Part shown: positions 31,863 to 44,222 of the stretch, one piece after another
Layout of the letters: every line of letters starts with the position of its first letter
Position numbering within the stretch: the stretch's first letter is position 1
From: Ampelocalamus luodianensis
Lineage: Eukaryota > Streptophyta > Magnoliopsida > Poales > Poaceae
Reading direction: 5' to 3'
DNA: 64,000 nucleotides
NCBI GenBank assembly: GCA_036346255.1
Contig: CM070628.1
Coordinates: forward strand, 15,639,840-15,703,839
Notes under the pieces: model-generated
Databases searched by the model: none
Told to the model about the DNA's origin: nothing
What the model saw: only the letters and a program-made list of their open reading frames with translations
Made by a program: the position numbers and the translations under genes

Positions 31863-34655
31863 TGTAATACCTCAAATTTTCAATTGGAGAGAATATTATT
31901 CGGGAGGGGGAAACTTATTTGCTTTCGATTGCATCAAAGTTTAGAGATGGAATTTGGTTCAAATTCTATTTTCTTAATGCGTTTGGACCGTGGGGTTTTG
32001 AGCTCTTGGGCAGCAGCCCTAGTGGGCCAAGAGGGGGGAGGAGGCACCCAAGTTGGGCCAGCCCAAGCCACCTCACCTCCTCTCCTCAAACCCTAACCCT
32101 AGCTGCCCCTTAACCCCATTCCTCCCCCTAGCAGCCACCAGCCCCTTGCTGGCTGAACACCCCTCTCCAAGCAGCAGCCTTTTCCTCCACCTCTTGGCCG
32201 AAACCTCCCAGTCCTGCTCTCCCTTAGACGTAGCCCCTCCTGCTCCCTATTTCCTGGCGCCTCCTTCCTCCTCCTCAAGCCAAGCTCCACCTTTGCTGCC
32301 ATCTTGGGAGGTCCAGCAGCTTGCCCGACCACAAGAGGAGGAGAGAAGGGGGAAAGGGGAGAAAGGAGGAGAAGAAGGTTCCTTGGTGGGTTTGGTCAGT
32401 TTGCTGGAGGTCTTCAAGGGTATTGAGTGATTTCCTCACTGTTTTGTTTGTTTTAGGTTCATATTTTGGCTTAGATTTGTAGATCGAGTTCCTACTGTGT
32501 TTTGAGCAGCTTCTCATCCAGATCTTGTGCGATCTGGTATCCGGTGTTTAGAATTCGAATCTGAGGATCTCACCTCCTAGAGTTATGTGGGATCTGTTCT
32601 AGCTTTTGGTAGACTCAAATATCACTCGATTCCGACTTACGGTTTAAAAGTTATGGTCTTTTCGTTGTTGCTGTCCAGAACCCGCCAAAACGTAGCGTAA
32701 ATATTAATCGTTAGATTTAAAACTGTTAAGGGCTGATTCAGGACTGTCCACCAAAACGAATATTGTAGCATTTTATCTTAGCTTTGAGATTGGTAAATAA
32801 CACCCTTTTGGATCAATAGAACAAAAGTTACGCACATTTTAATTTGACTGTTCAGATTGTTCGTCAGTTTCCGACAGTAAATTTGACCCGCGTGCCACTT
32901 TTTGTTAAAGGCGAAATCTTAGTATCGCGCCAACTAGACTTTTGTAGCTTACATTCTTAGCTTTCCATAACGACAAGAAACTCAGGTTTTGTTAATCCCA
33001 TAAAAATTATGATTGTTTCTTTGCACCGTCCCGAATAGTTTTCTGCTTAGCACGTTGTCAGCTCGAGTAGGCCGAGCGCTTAAACTTGGGTTGGGAAAAT
33101 GCAGAGAGAGCTATGAATATTGTCTTGTTAAGCTCGTTGTTTGATGCTTAGTAACATTCTTGGTTACTGTGGTGGTGAACCCCCAAAGCTAGCTCGTTCG
33201 CCTTTTGTCTTCATCTCACTGGAGGCAAGTGCAAGTAGTATTAATGAGTTTTTATATTTCATACTTGATGAATGCCATAGTTTAATGATGATATTTTTAT
33301 GATGATGCTTATGTGATGAAGCTTACATGGAAATGTTTATATGGCGACACATGCTAATGTTTATGTGATGACGCTTACATGGTGGTGTTTACATGAGGAT
33401 GCTTATATGGTAATGTTTAAATGATGATATTTACATGGTAAAGGTTTCATGAGTGATGGCAATAATGATGGGACAAGGTGAGTAATGAGACTACCTTGTT
33501 AATGATGACAATGATGAATCATGATAATAACATTGGACATGTGCATTTGCATCATGGCATTGGATCCCTGTGCCTTGAGGGCACGTGCCTTGAGTATGTA
33601 TTGGATCCCCGTCATGCATTGATCTGAGTTGGTCCCCACACTCGTGGAGTGTGGGCTTTGATCCCTATGCCTAGAGGGCACATGTCAGAGTATGTATCGA
33701 CGGATACACTACTCAGATACCTGTAATTGCTAAGAAGTGAAGAGGTGCATTCATAACATGTTCCTTGCATTTCTACATAAGAGATGGATTTATGGTATAT
33801 AGTGATGTTGTTCATGATGTGATTGTTTATTCCCTTTGAATGCTTACGATGTTATCATAAGAGATAGATTTGTGATATATAATGATGTTGTTCATGAAGT
33901 GATTGTTTACTCCCTTTGACTACTTATGATGCTATGTTTGATTTACTATTGCACTTTGCTGAGTCGTGGACTCACTCTTGCTGTGTTGTGCTTTCTAGGT
34001 ACCCATCGAGGCTGCGACATGCATAGGGAAGGGGTAGACATGGTGCACTTCACATATATAACCACAACGAATGAATTAGTTCAAATATCTAAAATTCTCA
34101 ACATTTAGGTTTTATTAAGATGCAATTTGTGACCATCCTTCGTGGTGGGTGATTCTTGTCTGTGAGCGAGGACGATCCATCTAAGTTCTAAATTCTTTGC
34201 CATTTAAGTTCATTCGATGGATTAGATGGTTTGGTTTCGATTATTTTATCACCCTCGCTGCTGATTGGTTAATGATGCTTTAGATGTAGCTACTTGGTCA
34301 TTATCTGCTTGAGCTTAGTAGTGTTGGACTGTTTCAACTTAGCTGTTAAAGAGAAGACTTCTTAAGTTGATTTATGCTCCCTTGATAAGTGATATACTTT
34401 TATTGAGAATATATAGACTGTGGTAGCGTTGATGTTTAATTTGGATGATTGAAAATATTGATTGTCGCTAGGTTAGAATGTTAGAACCTTTGTATGATCA
34501 CCCATAGAAAGGAGATTCATTAACTTTAGAGAAATGTCAATGTTCTAATTAGTTAAAATATTATCGCTTGAAAAATGGTTGAAATTACTCCGTATTGTTG
34601 TTGTACGTTAGTCTTTTAGGTAACATCTTGGCTTCGTGATAGCTAGGGTGTTACA
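31863..34655 (+). mobile_element. Solo Gypsy LTR, about 2.8 kb, inserted in the tandem array
   Basis: Starts TGTAATACC and ends GGTGTTACA. Array units continue on both sides. It has long grass-Gypsy LTR hallmarks: a G+C-rich segment with CCCTAACCCTAGCTGCCCC near the start and GCTGAGTCGTGGACTCACTC towards the end. A GATGATGCTTATG-type simple repeat lies at 33280-33530. No internal coding region is present. The flanks (GCACC and AAGAC) are not a perfect 5-bp duplication. Confidence 0.7.
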
Positions 34656-34866
34656 AAGACCGTGTGCGTTGGGGCTCGGAGCCATGCACGACGTCTTGTT
34701 TATACACTTCACACCCGTGAGAGTGAGTTAGTGTGCACCGGGGCTCGAGGCCATGTGCGGTGTCTTGTTTATGCACTCATGCCTGAGGAGGGCACCGGTG
34801 TGCGCCGGGGCTCGGAGCCATGCACGACGTCTTGTTTATACACTTCACACCCGCGAGAGTGAGTGA
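34656..34866. repeat. Continuation of the half-unit array, right part
   Basis: GTGTGCGTTGGGGCTCGGAGCCATGC and the following units match 31320-31862 closely. The array ends at GAGAGTGAGTGATGACAC. Confidence 0.9.
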
Positions 34867-35068
34867 TGACACTTTGAGACACTATGATGTTGTGTGAAGA
34901 GATACATTTTTGGTACTTATAACTTGTTAACTATGTGAGGATTATAAGGCAATCATAATAAATAATAAATGCTCCTGAGCTTAACATGCTGCCCACTAGT
35001 CTAAGGTCCTAGCACCGACCCCAAGCTATTTGTATACTCGCTCCTGCACTACCACACAATGGCATTGA

Positions 35069-35436
35069 GAATTTTTTTTATTTAATTTTTTAAAATTTTT
35101 TATTTAAAGTTAACCCCCCGCGAACTTTATTTCCAATTCTGACCTCTTTGGTCACGCCACCACCAATGACGTGACAAAAACAACACTGTCACGCCAGCCC
35201 GAATTTGGTCAAGCTGTTGTCACACCACAATTAGTGGCGTGACAAGAAGAGTGTTTGTCACGCCACCACCGGCGTGACAAAAGTGCTATTTTTCAGACTT
35301 ATCCTACGGTGTGACAATGTTGTTTTGTCACGTCATGGGTGGTGGCGTGACCAAAGGGGTTAGAATTAAAAATAAAGTTCACAAGGGGTTAACTTTAAAA
35401 TAAAATTAAAAAAAGATTAATTAATAAAAAACCTTC
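35069..35436. mobile_element. MULE-type MITE with perfect 9-bp target-site duplication
   Basis: TGGCATTGA occurs exactly at 35060-35068 and 35437-35445. Between them lie inverted arms of about 90-100 bp: the left arm has GTTAACCCCCCGCGAACTTTATT, the right arm's complement GTTAACCCCTTGTGAACTTTATT, and both contain TTTGGTCACGCCACCACC. The centre repeats GTCACGCCA in both orientations. The 9-bp duplication points to the Mutator superfamily. There is no coding capacity. Confidence 0.85.
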
Positions 35437-35445
35437 TGGCATTGA

Positions 35446-35545
35446 CGACCGCGTGGCTAGAAGGCGGAGCTCTAAATAGTATACACACGGTAGGTCTTGG
35501 GTTCGATTCCACTCTCTATGGGCTCGGCAAATATTTTTGTTGAAA
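35446..35545 (+). mobile_element. tRNA-derived SINE-like sequence
   Basis: GCGTGGCTAGAAGG (about 35451) resembles an RNA polymerase III A box and GGGTTCGATTCC (about 35506) is a perfect-looking B box, spaced as in tRNA genes. There is no proper acceptor or anticodon stem and no tRNA 3' end, so a SINE head or decayed tRNA is more likely than a working tRNA. Confidence 0.4.
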
Positions 35546-36640
35546 TGTAGGTGTTAGACTCAGTACTCACCTGTATCCCGATGCAGGCCTTCGGAGCAAG
35601 GTGGGCCCACCCCGAGGCCCAATATACACACAAAGGTAGGCTCCTGTCAGCTATGGTGGGCCACGCTTTGTGGTCCATTTGCCTAGAGGCTTCCCTGGAG
35701 CAGCCGCTGGTCATCTGAGGCCCACCCCGCGAGGGGTGCTCCGGAGCGGTGTGGTGGGCCTCCGAAGCCCGCATGGGGCTCCAAATCAAGGGGGGCCTGT
35801 TTGCGAGGGAATGCCGGTGAAGCGATGCGGCAGGCCTCTAGAGCGAGGCTGCGCGCGACATGGTATCGAAGTGAGGTGGGGGCCTCAGAGCAAAGTGGGC
35901 CCGTGTCCTAGGGGTGCCACCGAAGCGGTGCAGGCATGCCTCCAGAGCGATGTGGCACCCTTCGCTCTGAGTGAAGGAGCCTTCGGATGCTGAGTGAGGG
36001 TGGGCCGAAGGTTTTATGGGCCTTCGGCCCAAATAGGAGGCCGAATCGGGTGTCCTTCGACCAGGTGCGAGGACTAGACTTGATGCTTCGGGTCTACTCC
36101 GAAGGGATTGGCTTTGGTGTGGAGGTGTTTTTAGCTCCTCTTCATGGGTAGCTTTTTGTTCGGTCCCTACCACGCCAATCGTTGTAGCAAGAGAAGGCTA
36201 GACAGAGGGTACGGAGTACCCTTTGTCTTGGGGGGAGACCGAAGGGGAGAAGAGCCAAAGGCACCAAATGTGTATGTTTATTGCTCATGTTTGAATGAGG
36301 AGAACCCCCCCTCTTACAAGCCCATGGGGTCATATATATAGGGGGCAAGAAGGAACGTTTACCTTCTTGCCCTCACTTTACATGGAGAGATAGAGGGGCA
36401 TTTAGGTACATTGTCATCCATACACTACATAAACCTAGTCTACATATGTACAACATCCCCGACCTCACACTGGTATTCCTGACGACCCTTAGGTGCGGGC
36501 ACCCATTGGTGCCCTGCTATGACAGCAACATAATTATAAATGCTAGGCTAACAAACGATGAGGCTCTACTCTACAAGTTATTTTCAGCATTAAGCATGTT
36601 TTATTTTCAATATCTATATGTAATAGTTTGCAACGAAAAT
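35546..36640. other. Repetitive filler, unclassified
   Basis: 35570-36110 has loose GCCTTCGGAGC/GGTGGGCC repeats. 36170-36440 looks like an LTR or promoter fragment (GTCATATATATAGGGGG). No gene was recognised. Confidence 0.4.
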
Positions 36641-36647
36641 TATAAAA

Positions 36648-38190
36648 AGCAGTTCACAGGTAACGAAATGACAAGTGTGTAACTCAATAATAACAAGATC
36701 ACAACCCTCCTAAGCTGCGATCAATATTTTATTCTCAGCCATAGACATGACACTCACACAAACCAATTATCCCAACATTTCCTAACAAACCATTTTTGCA
36801 AAAGTAGAGAATATACACGATGTGACTGCTCATAGCACGCTCATGACTGCAAGCACGGTTATTTAAATAGATTTATACTCTACAGAGAGTACAAGTTTAC
36901 CCACACTATACGAATTATCTAGTTTGTTCGGCATCCGTCGATGCCATCGCACACAACATTATAGTATGTAGTCTAGAGCATGTAAGAAAGCTTTTACATC
37001 ACCTAGTCCTAACCTTGCACTAGCCCGGCGAATGGAAACCCTCACTTCACCCGGGTACACCCCTGTCTTAGTGAGGCATTCAGCGTTGTGTCGGAAGGCT
37101 TTGGTCCAAACAACTCGATGAAGGGAGCCCCTTTGAGCAAACCTACCCGGACATGCTCGTGCTACTGCGCCTACCAATATGCAATGTTAGTATTTGATGA
37201 ATTAATTAGCTAAGGTCATCCCATACTAGCACATGTGGTTGTTTGCTTACGCTTAGATTGGTCGCACCAGCGTTCGGTCCCTAATTGACCTGGGTGAGAT
37301 CTGAGGATCTCCTCTATCTACGTCTGAGATACACCTCTCACACTCCTCAGATTATATTATAACTTGTCCGCATCCCAAACTAAGTTTTTTATTTTTATTT
37401 TTATACAAAATAACAGAGGTAAACACCTCTGTACCACATTAAAAAATCATCCCAAATCCACTCTCATATTTCCAACAATTAATCCATTTTAGCGAATCTA
37501 GAGCCCGACTAAGCAACTATTCAACATTCCTAGCCGAAATACCCAATTTGACATAATTTGTTGTCTAACGCAAGCCCTAAGGGATACAGTAGTAAGGATA
37601 TAAATTTATCAAGGATGATCATGCATTACTTAGGAATGTACCTACATTATCCCCAAATATAGTAATTTTAAACAAACATACACGTATGCATGATGATTTT
37701 ACAAAAAGAAGTACAATAATTAAAATATTAGGATCAATATGGTCAAAGGAGGTGCTTGTCTTGCTCTAGTATCTCATAGTATGAGGATGGAGGATCGTCG
37801 TAAATTTCGTTCGAGGGATCGACGTCTATTCAAAAAAAGTCGATAGCAAATTAATTATAGAAAAATAATTTCAATAGCAAAAAAACCATTTTTTTTTGCA
37901 TATTCACACAAATCATGATTTTAGATGATCTTAGAAAAAATATTCACACAATTTGGAGTTCACATGCCAAAGTCATTAAGGTCGGGCGAACTCGAAAATG
38001 GAGAGAGGGTGTCACGGCAATGATAGGGGAGGTTAAGATGGCCGGAGTGGTGGACGGAGTCGATGGAGCGACAGCGAGGGGCAGCAAGAAGCTTCGGGTC
38101 TGCGACGACTTTGGCGAAGGAGGTGTTCTTAGAGCTAAAGGAGAGGCACACTGGACTCAGTGAGTCGAATCGATGCTAACGGAGGCATCG
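36648..38190 (-). repeat. Gypsy LTR fragment (copy A), same family as 39365-42098
   Basis: 36648-37160 aligns with 39365-39880, sharing CTTCACCCGGGTACACCCCTGTCT and CATCACCTAGTCCTAACCTT. 37970-38190 aligns with 40430-40680, sharing GGGTCTGCG and AAAGGAG..CTGGACTCAGTGA. Spacing between the two blocks differs, so the copies have been rearranged. Confidence 0.65.
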
Positions 38191-38571
38191 TTGGTTAAAT
38201 GTTCCAAGGTATTTTCTATTTTTATAATTTTTTATTGTTTATTTGAGCTCATTTGAATTTCCAACTTTTCTTTAAATCCAAAATCAATTTCTTAATTCTA
38301 AATCTCAGTGGACCGAATTTGACTTGGCCCAATTCTTTTTCTTTCTTCTATGGCCCATGCCTTCACCCAGTCGTCACCTTGCCACACTCGTTCTCCTCCA
38401 TTGAAGCTCCTCAAGCCATCCCAGCTGCGTCATAGGTTCCGCCTCAACCTCCTCTGCCATTTGCTCCCATCCACCAAAGCTTCCGTGCAATGCATCACCG
38501 AGTTCGTCTTCATCTTCCTCATCTCCGACGTGACCGTGATGCCGAAATGCTTCTGTTTCGTTCCCCACTAG

Positions 38572-39360
38572 TAACATCCTAAGTTTTGGAATGTTTTTGA
38601 AGCCTTTTACAGGAAAAAATAACCATTTGATTTTTCTTGGTAAAGTTCTAGCTTAATTTGAATTTTTAGAAATTAAAACAATTTAATGTGATTAATTTAA
38701 ACTTCGATTAAATTAAAAGTTGTTTTATTTGGGTTCCTTGAGTTCCAAAGAATTTTCTAGGAATTTTTTGAATTTATTTGCTATTTCTTTGAGCTCGATT
38801 CTGTTCAACCTATTTTCTAAAATTCAGAAATCTTTTAATTTTTGGATTTTCCTTTCGGGTTTAAACCCTTTCTTCTGGCCCATTTTCTTTTCTTTCGTTG
38901 CCAGCCTGTTTTCCTTTTTCTCCCTTTGCTTTTCTTTTTCCTTCACACGGCCCGCCCGCTTCCTTCCCTTTTCCTCTCGCGCCGAGCCAGCTCAGCCACC
39001 ACTAGCCTTTCTTCCCTCCTGCTTTCCCTATCATGTGGCCGCCATCCACCAGCGTCGCCAGCCTTCTTCCTCCTTTCCTATTCGCACACGGCTTCACCTG
39101 CATGTCTGAGCCGAACACGTCTCGCTGCCGGTCTCCTTGCGAACTCACCCTTCCTGACCTTTATAAGAGCGGCCACCCACGTCAAAACGATTGCCCGTGC
39201 TCCTCCCCAAAAGCCCCAAGTTGTCGCTCCGTTTCCGCCACCGAGTTCACCGATTTTAGTTGAAAAGGTTGCCGACCACCGAAGCCCTCGCCGCCGCGTT
39301 CCGCCACCGTCTAACGTCCTCCGCCCGAGCCATCTTCGCCGTTGAGTTCGTGTGCCCACG
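38572..39360 (+). repeat. Gypsy LTR fragment in the opposite orientation
   Basis: Begins TAACATCCTAAGTTTTGG, the inward reading typical of these LTR starts, and continues into a C+T-rich segment. It meets the minus-oriented LTR at about 39360. Open frames here reflect composition and contain no domain. Confidence 0.5.
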
Positions 39361-39364
39361 TTGT

Positions 39365-42098
39365 AAAGAGCAGTTGACTGATATTGAAATAACAAGTATG
39401 TAACTCAAAGAATAGCAAAATCACAACCCTCCTCGGCTACAATCAATATTTTATTCTTAGCCATAGACATGGCATTCACACAAATCAATCATCCCAACAT
39501 TTTCCAACAATCCGTTTTTGCAAAAGTAGAGACTATACCCGATGAGGCGTCACTAAGCACGCTGATGACTGCGAGCATGGTTATTTAAATAGATTTACAC
39601 TGCAGAGGTGTACAACTTTACCCAAAGATATGAGGTCTCTAGTTTGTTCGGTGATCCGTCGATACCACCGCCACAACATTTTAGTAAGCAGTCTAGAGTT
39701 CATAATGAAGCCTTTACATCACCTAGTCCTAACCTTACACTAGCCTGGCCAATGGAAACCCTCACTTCACCCGGGTACACCCCTGTCTCAGTGAGGTATT
39801 CACCGTTGTATTGACAGTCTTTGGTCCCAACGCCTCGGTGAAGGGAGCCCCTTCGAGCAAGCCTACCCGGTCATGCTTGTACTACAACATCTTGAAAATA
39901 AATAAAAAGGTGATGTTGAAAGCGTATTTTATGAGGTTTACACTTTCCAACAAAGAAAGTGTATTTTCCTCTAAACTGAAAGTAGTTTTTATCATTTTTA
40001 CATTTTTCGGATTTTATTAACTTACATGTGGGCCCTACTTGTCAGTGACTCATATTTTTATTTCTTGATTTTATATATAAAAATAGAGGCGGCCCCACAT
40101 GTCATAGACTCATTAATTATTAACTAAATGATTAAATCTATTTTTGATTTTAATCCACTAACAGTTGGGGTCTAGATGTCAGTCTCTCGGTTTTAAAACC
40201 AAACATGTTTTAAAACCGGAGACAATGGGTGGTCCCACATGTCAGCGACACATTTGCTAAACATGTTTTAATTAAAAAAAATTTATTAACTTTTTAGCTG
40301 GTCCCACATGTTAGTGACTTAGCAAACTTAACCATTGTCATTAATATTAATCAAATCCTAAATGCGAGTAGGACCTACTATCACGAGGAGAGAGAGGAAG
40401 CAAAGTTATGTTTCAGCTGAGTGCCATGGCGAAGCGCCAAATGGCGAACGACACAATGAGCAAATGGAATGGAATGGAGAGGGAGCAGGCAAAGCTATGG
40501 GTGGTGGTGGTGGCAGAGATGGCAGGAGGTGGCATCACGATGGTGAGGAGCGAAGGAAACTCTCGGGTCTGCGGCAGACTTCGCGTAGGAGGCTTTCCCG
40601 GGGCTAAAGGAGGGGCGCGCTAGACTCAGTGAATCTAGGCAATGCTATCAGGCTAGGCACGGGGTCCTAGGGTTACCGGAGGCGAGCTAACAACATGCAA
40701 CAAGCGGCGTGCCATGGGTGGCTACGGGGAATGCAGCGCAAGCTCCTCACCCTCTACAAATTGAAGCACGCATGAGGTTCAGGAGCTCGCCACGGCCACA
40801 AAGGTGAAGATGGTGAGGCCGGAGACGTATTGTAGCAACTTGTCGATGGTGAGCAGCGGTGGTGCATAGAGGTTCCTCGGTGAAGGCGTGCATTAGCTCA
40901 CTGGAGTCCTAAGGACGGTGTAGATGTGAGAAATTGGACGGGCACTCATCGAGCTTCGAGGAAGATCGAAAATGGCGGTGGTGGCCGAGAATGAAGAAGA
41001 TGGTAGTGAAGCTCGGATTCACAGCAAGTTTTCCTGCGTTGACTGAGGGGATTATATCAATGAGGTATGGAACACGTTGTGACGCTCTAGGGTTGAGCTC
41101 GAACTCACCGGAGCGACGAGAATGTGTTGGCGAAGATCTGGTGCGCACCAGAGTCGAGGACGAAGGCGATTGCGTTCGTGCTACAAGGCTCCAAGAGCTA
41201 CATTAAGCACAGAGGGAGGATGAGTGAAGCTCAAGGATTATGGTGACACACTTGTCGTGGGCAACGAAGCTCACCATAGCGGCGGAGCTGAGGAGGCGTG
41301 CTCACCGGCGTTGAGAATGACACACACGTTCTTGCGAAACCAAGGAGCGATAAACTCGAGTTTGCGCAAAAATGGAATAGGGGCGAGCTGAGAAAGAAGA
41401 TGACACAGCTGGGGCTTACGTACAACAAGGTTTTGCGCGAGAAGAACGGTGGTGCGCGAGAAACTCGCTAGCGCTTACGCTCTCCACCTGCAATGGAAAA
41501 GGAGGCGATAGGCAGGTTGATAGCATTGGCGAGGGTAGGTGGAGGTGATGGGAGTAGGTGAGGTCGCAAAACGGTAGGCGGCGGTCGAAACCAACGGGCG
41601 GAGCAGACACGGGCGCGTCGCGCTGGCGCACGGAGACGAAGATGAGGTGGACAAAGGGTCCTGATGGGTGGGGCCAGCATGTCAGCGGGAGGGGAGAGGG
41701 ACACTGGTGTGGGCTGGAGCGAGCGTGAGCGAAGTGGGCCGAGTTGGATTTCGCCCAAAGGTCCGGCGGGAAATTCAAAATAGGAATTTTTCCAAAAGTC
41801 GATTGGTTTTCCGAATATTTTTAAACTTAGCCAACGGGATCCAAAATTTATGAAAATATTTGTGGAAGCTCCTGACATAGTATGGTTCCTTGTGTAAATT
41901 TTCCAGAATTTTACGTGTTCTTTACTTTTCTCAAAAAAAAATTCAAGTTGTTGTTTGCATTTAATTTCAATATTTGATTTATGCAAAAGTTCAAAAACAT
42001 GCTCAAAATATATTTTTTCATATATAAACATACTCAAAATTATCTCCTCATTTATTTTCAATATTCTTTCCCAAAATTAAGATTTTTAGGATGTCACA
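39365..42098 (-). repeat. Long Gypsy LTR (copy B)
   Basis: On the minus strand it starts TGTGACATCC at 42098. 41820-42098 matches the Tekay LTR start at 21618-21881. No internal region follows on either side, so it is a solo or truncated LTR lying just inside the right inverted terminus of the composite element. Confidence 0.65.
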
Positions 42099-42104
42099 AT
42101 GATG

Positions 42105-42342
42105 ATAGCACTTAGGGAAGGGGGTTACTATGCCTCTGGAGGCCGCCTAGATGTTGTCGTGCCCTTGAGGGCGAACTTGGCACTAATGTACCTCTGGGGG
42201 CTGGACTTACCTGTTCCGGGCCCCTAGACCCCGGACTAAGTTACATGGCGTGTCCGTGTGGCTTCGTGATGCTATTTTTCGCTTTGATCGAAAGAAGGGG
42301 CCAAATCCGTTAAAACGACCGCCAACTGTGCCAAAAACTCGC
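42105..42342 (-). repeat. Right long terminal inverted repeat of the composite element
   Basis: On the minus strand it begins GCGAGTTTTTGGCACAG at 42342 and follows the left terminus block by block: CGTTTTAACG, CGATCAAAGC, ACACGCCA, GGGGTCTAGGGGCCC. Confidence 0.6.
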
Positions 42343-43537
42343 TTCTGTCGTTGCAATTGTGTGAAGTGTGTGTTGTGCACACGTTTGATCCATCTACCTG
42401 CCGCGCGCCCCTCGGCTTCTCAACCACGCAAACTAAACCCAATTCGGCCACGCATGCATGCATGGCCCGTGCGTGTATCTAGGCGTTGTCGTAGTGACGT
42501 CGTCTTCGATTTGGGTCTTGCTTAATTAACACAAACTATACACTGCATGGTTATTGGCACTAATGCATGCATGTGCTTTTGAATTCATTGGTTCACACTT
42601 ATCATCAAGGATGGTTTTTGATTAATTCGTCGAAGGACCAAAATGTTGACACAAATAGGACGTACGAGCGTGAGATGGCTTAAATAAGTGTTACATGGCT
42701 GGCTCAGAAGCTTGATTAAGAGGGAGATTTTATGTGGTCAGCCTATTTTGTTCAGCAAGGATTAGTGGTTTACAGACCTAGTCCGGCAAGGTTTAGTGCT
42801 TAATTGGCCTGTCTTTCATTTCTACAAACATTTCCAAAACTAACCAAATAATTGCAGTCGATTCAGATGCGTGACAGAAACATGTACAGGCTTTCACAAA
42901 TGACCTTATAGTTGCCTGGTCAGTTTCCACGGAGTAACAAGCTAGGCACAGTCAAGCCCACGCCCAATTCTATGATGCCACCGACTCACCAGCCAAACAT
43001 TCTCCTATCCTATGTTTGCAGGTAGTGGCTGCTCTACTGCAGTAGCAAGTACCGGTGAAAGAATTTGTTCAGAATTCCAAGCCTGTCCACGAAAAAGATT
43101 ATTTAGGCTGCTCTCAATGCTCTATTTTGGCAAATATTTTAAGACTATCATATAGGCAAAAGTCTGATGTGACACTGCAATTAAAGAGAGAGAGAGAGCA
43201 GACTGATATCTTATTTAGATACCACTCATATACAGTATCCTAGGTAGAAATACTAGTAAAGACCCTATATCAAATGCTTAAGATACAACACTTTAGAATA
43301 CTATGCATTGGAAGGTGGTATCTAAATACTTTTCATGCAATAAAAAATTCTAGTAAAAAACCACCCAACCAGTCTTAAGCTGATTTGCCGCATGTACGTA
43401 GATTAAAATAGACTATTGGCTCCTGCACTTCCATCTGGGTAAAGCAAGCGGTCTCAGATTCAGTAAGCAAATAGTTGAATATCTTGCATGTGCAGCTTCA
43501 TTATCGATTATATAAACATGCATCTTCTCATAAATGG
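42343..43537. other. Intergenic, no gene recognised
   Basis: Presumably the sequence that lay upstream of the XTH promoter before the composite element arrived. It contains short simple repeats (GCATGCATGCATG near 42453, AGAGAGAGAG near 43187). No supported gene. Confidence 0.4.
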
Positions 43538-43789
43538 TACTCCGTCCGTTTAGAATATAAGACGTTTTAGAATACGTACAATTAAACTTCTTTAATTTTA
43601 ATCTCTAATATATAAAATACTATTTATATTGGTTATGTGAAATGATATCATTAGATTAGTCATGAAAAATATTTTCATAGTATAATAATTTTATATTTTT
43701 ATGACCATACTTATGTAAAAATAGTGATCAAAATTGTATATTGAAGAACGTGTTGATGTCTAATATCATATATTTTGGAACAGAGAGTA
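43538..43789. mobile_element. Stowaway-like MITE
   Basis: Left end TACTCCGTCCGTTTAGAATATAAG and right end (complement) TACTCTCTGTTCCAAAATAT face each other, with TA at both ends. This is the Stowaway/Tc1-mariner pattern; it is A+T-rich and non-coding. Confidence 0.7.
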
Positions 43790-43978
43790 GTACGTGTGTC
43801 CCTTGGAAAACTCACTGGACAATTAATTGGTACACCAGGACCAGATCGCTGCAGGAACAAATCAGAAAGGTTGATGTCCAAAACGTGGTATATTCTGAAA
43901 TAGAGGAGCAGTATCTGTGTCCCTTGGAAAACTTGGTACACCAGGATCTGATCGCTGCAGGGACAAATCAGAAAGGCT
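43752..43978. repeat. Tandem duplication of about 110-120 bp overlapping the MITE end
   Basis: GTGTCCCTTGGAAAACT and CCAGATCGCTGCAGGAACAAATCAGAAAGG occur at 43797-43870 and again at 43917-43977 with a 17-bp internal deletion. The preceding MITE end is also present twice in diverged form. Confidence 0.75.
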
Positions 43979-44222
43979 CAAGCGATACGTACGTGTTACT
44001 ACTTCATTACTGGTACTATGTTAGATTTCTTTTGAGCCAGATCACACGGTACAAATTAACGAGTGTGTTGCAACAAATGCTTTGGAAATATATTAAGTGT
44101 TTGTGATATGTCATTTAATAGAAATATTTTATGGTTATTTTTCATTAAGTATTTCTTAACCTTAGTGTTTCTTTAGTCTGCGCAGAGAGCATAGTAGATT
44201 GTAGACAAATATAAAAGGAAAA

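Larger units (their letters stand above)
16161..42342. mobile_element. Composite 26-kb region bounded by long inverted termini (MULE-like, tentative)
   Basis: The left terminus (16161-16445) and the reverse complement of the right terminus (42342-42105) are homologous over about 240 bp. Both start GCGAGTTTTTnGGCA, share CGTTTTAACG and CGATCAAAGC, then CTAGGG/CAGGCAA-type blocks. Long inverted repeats and an internal promoter-like leader suggest a Mutator-like element. No 9-bp target duplication is seen (left flank ..AACCTATAG, right flank TTCTGTCG..), and no transposase is visible. The inside is tandem-repeat arrays plus nested Gypsy elements. It may be one element bloated by insertions, or two oppositely oriented copies of one family. 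Confidence 0.5.

Noticed and set aside
32085..32105. CCCTAACCCTAG considered as interstitial telomere repeat
   Set aside because: Only about two units, not the plant TTTAGGG array, and it lies within an LTR where this sequence is common.
35446..35545. Functional tRNA gene
   Set aside because: A- and B-box-like sequences are present, but a cloverleaf with acceptor stem and anticodon cannot be formed convincingly; SINE-like or decayed tRNA is preferred.
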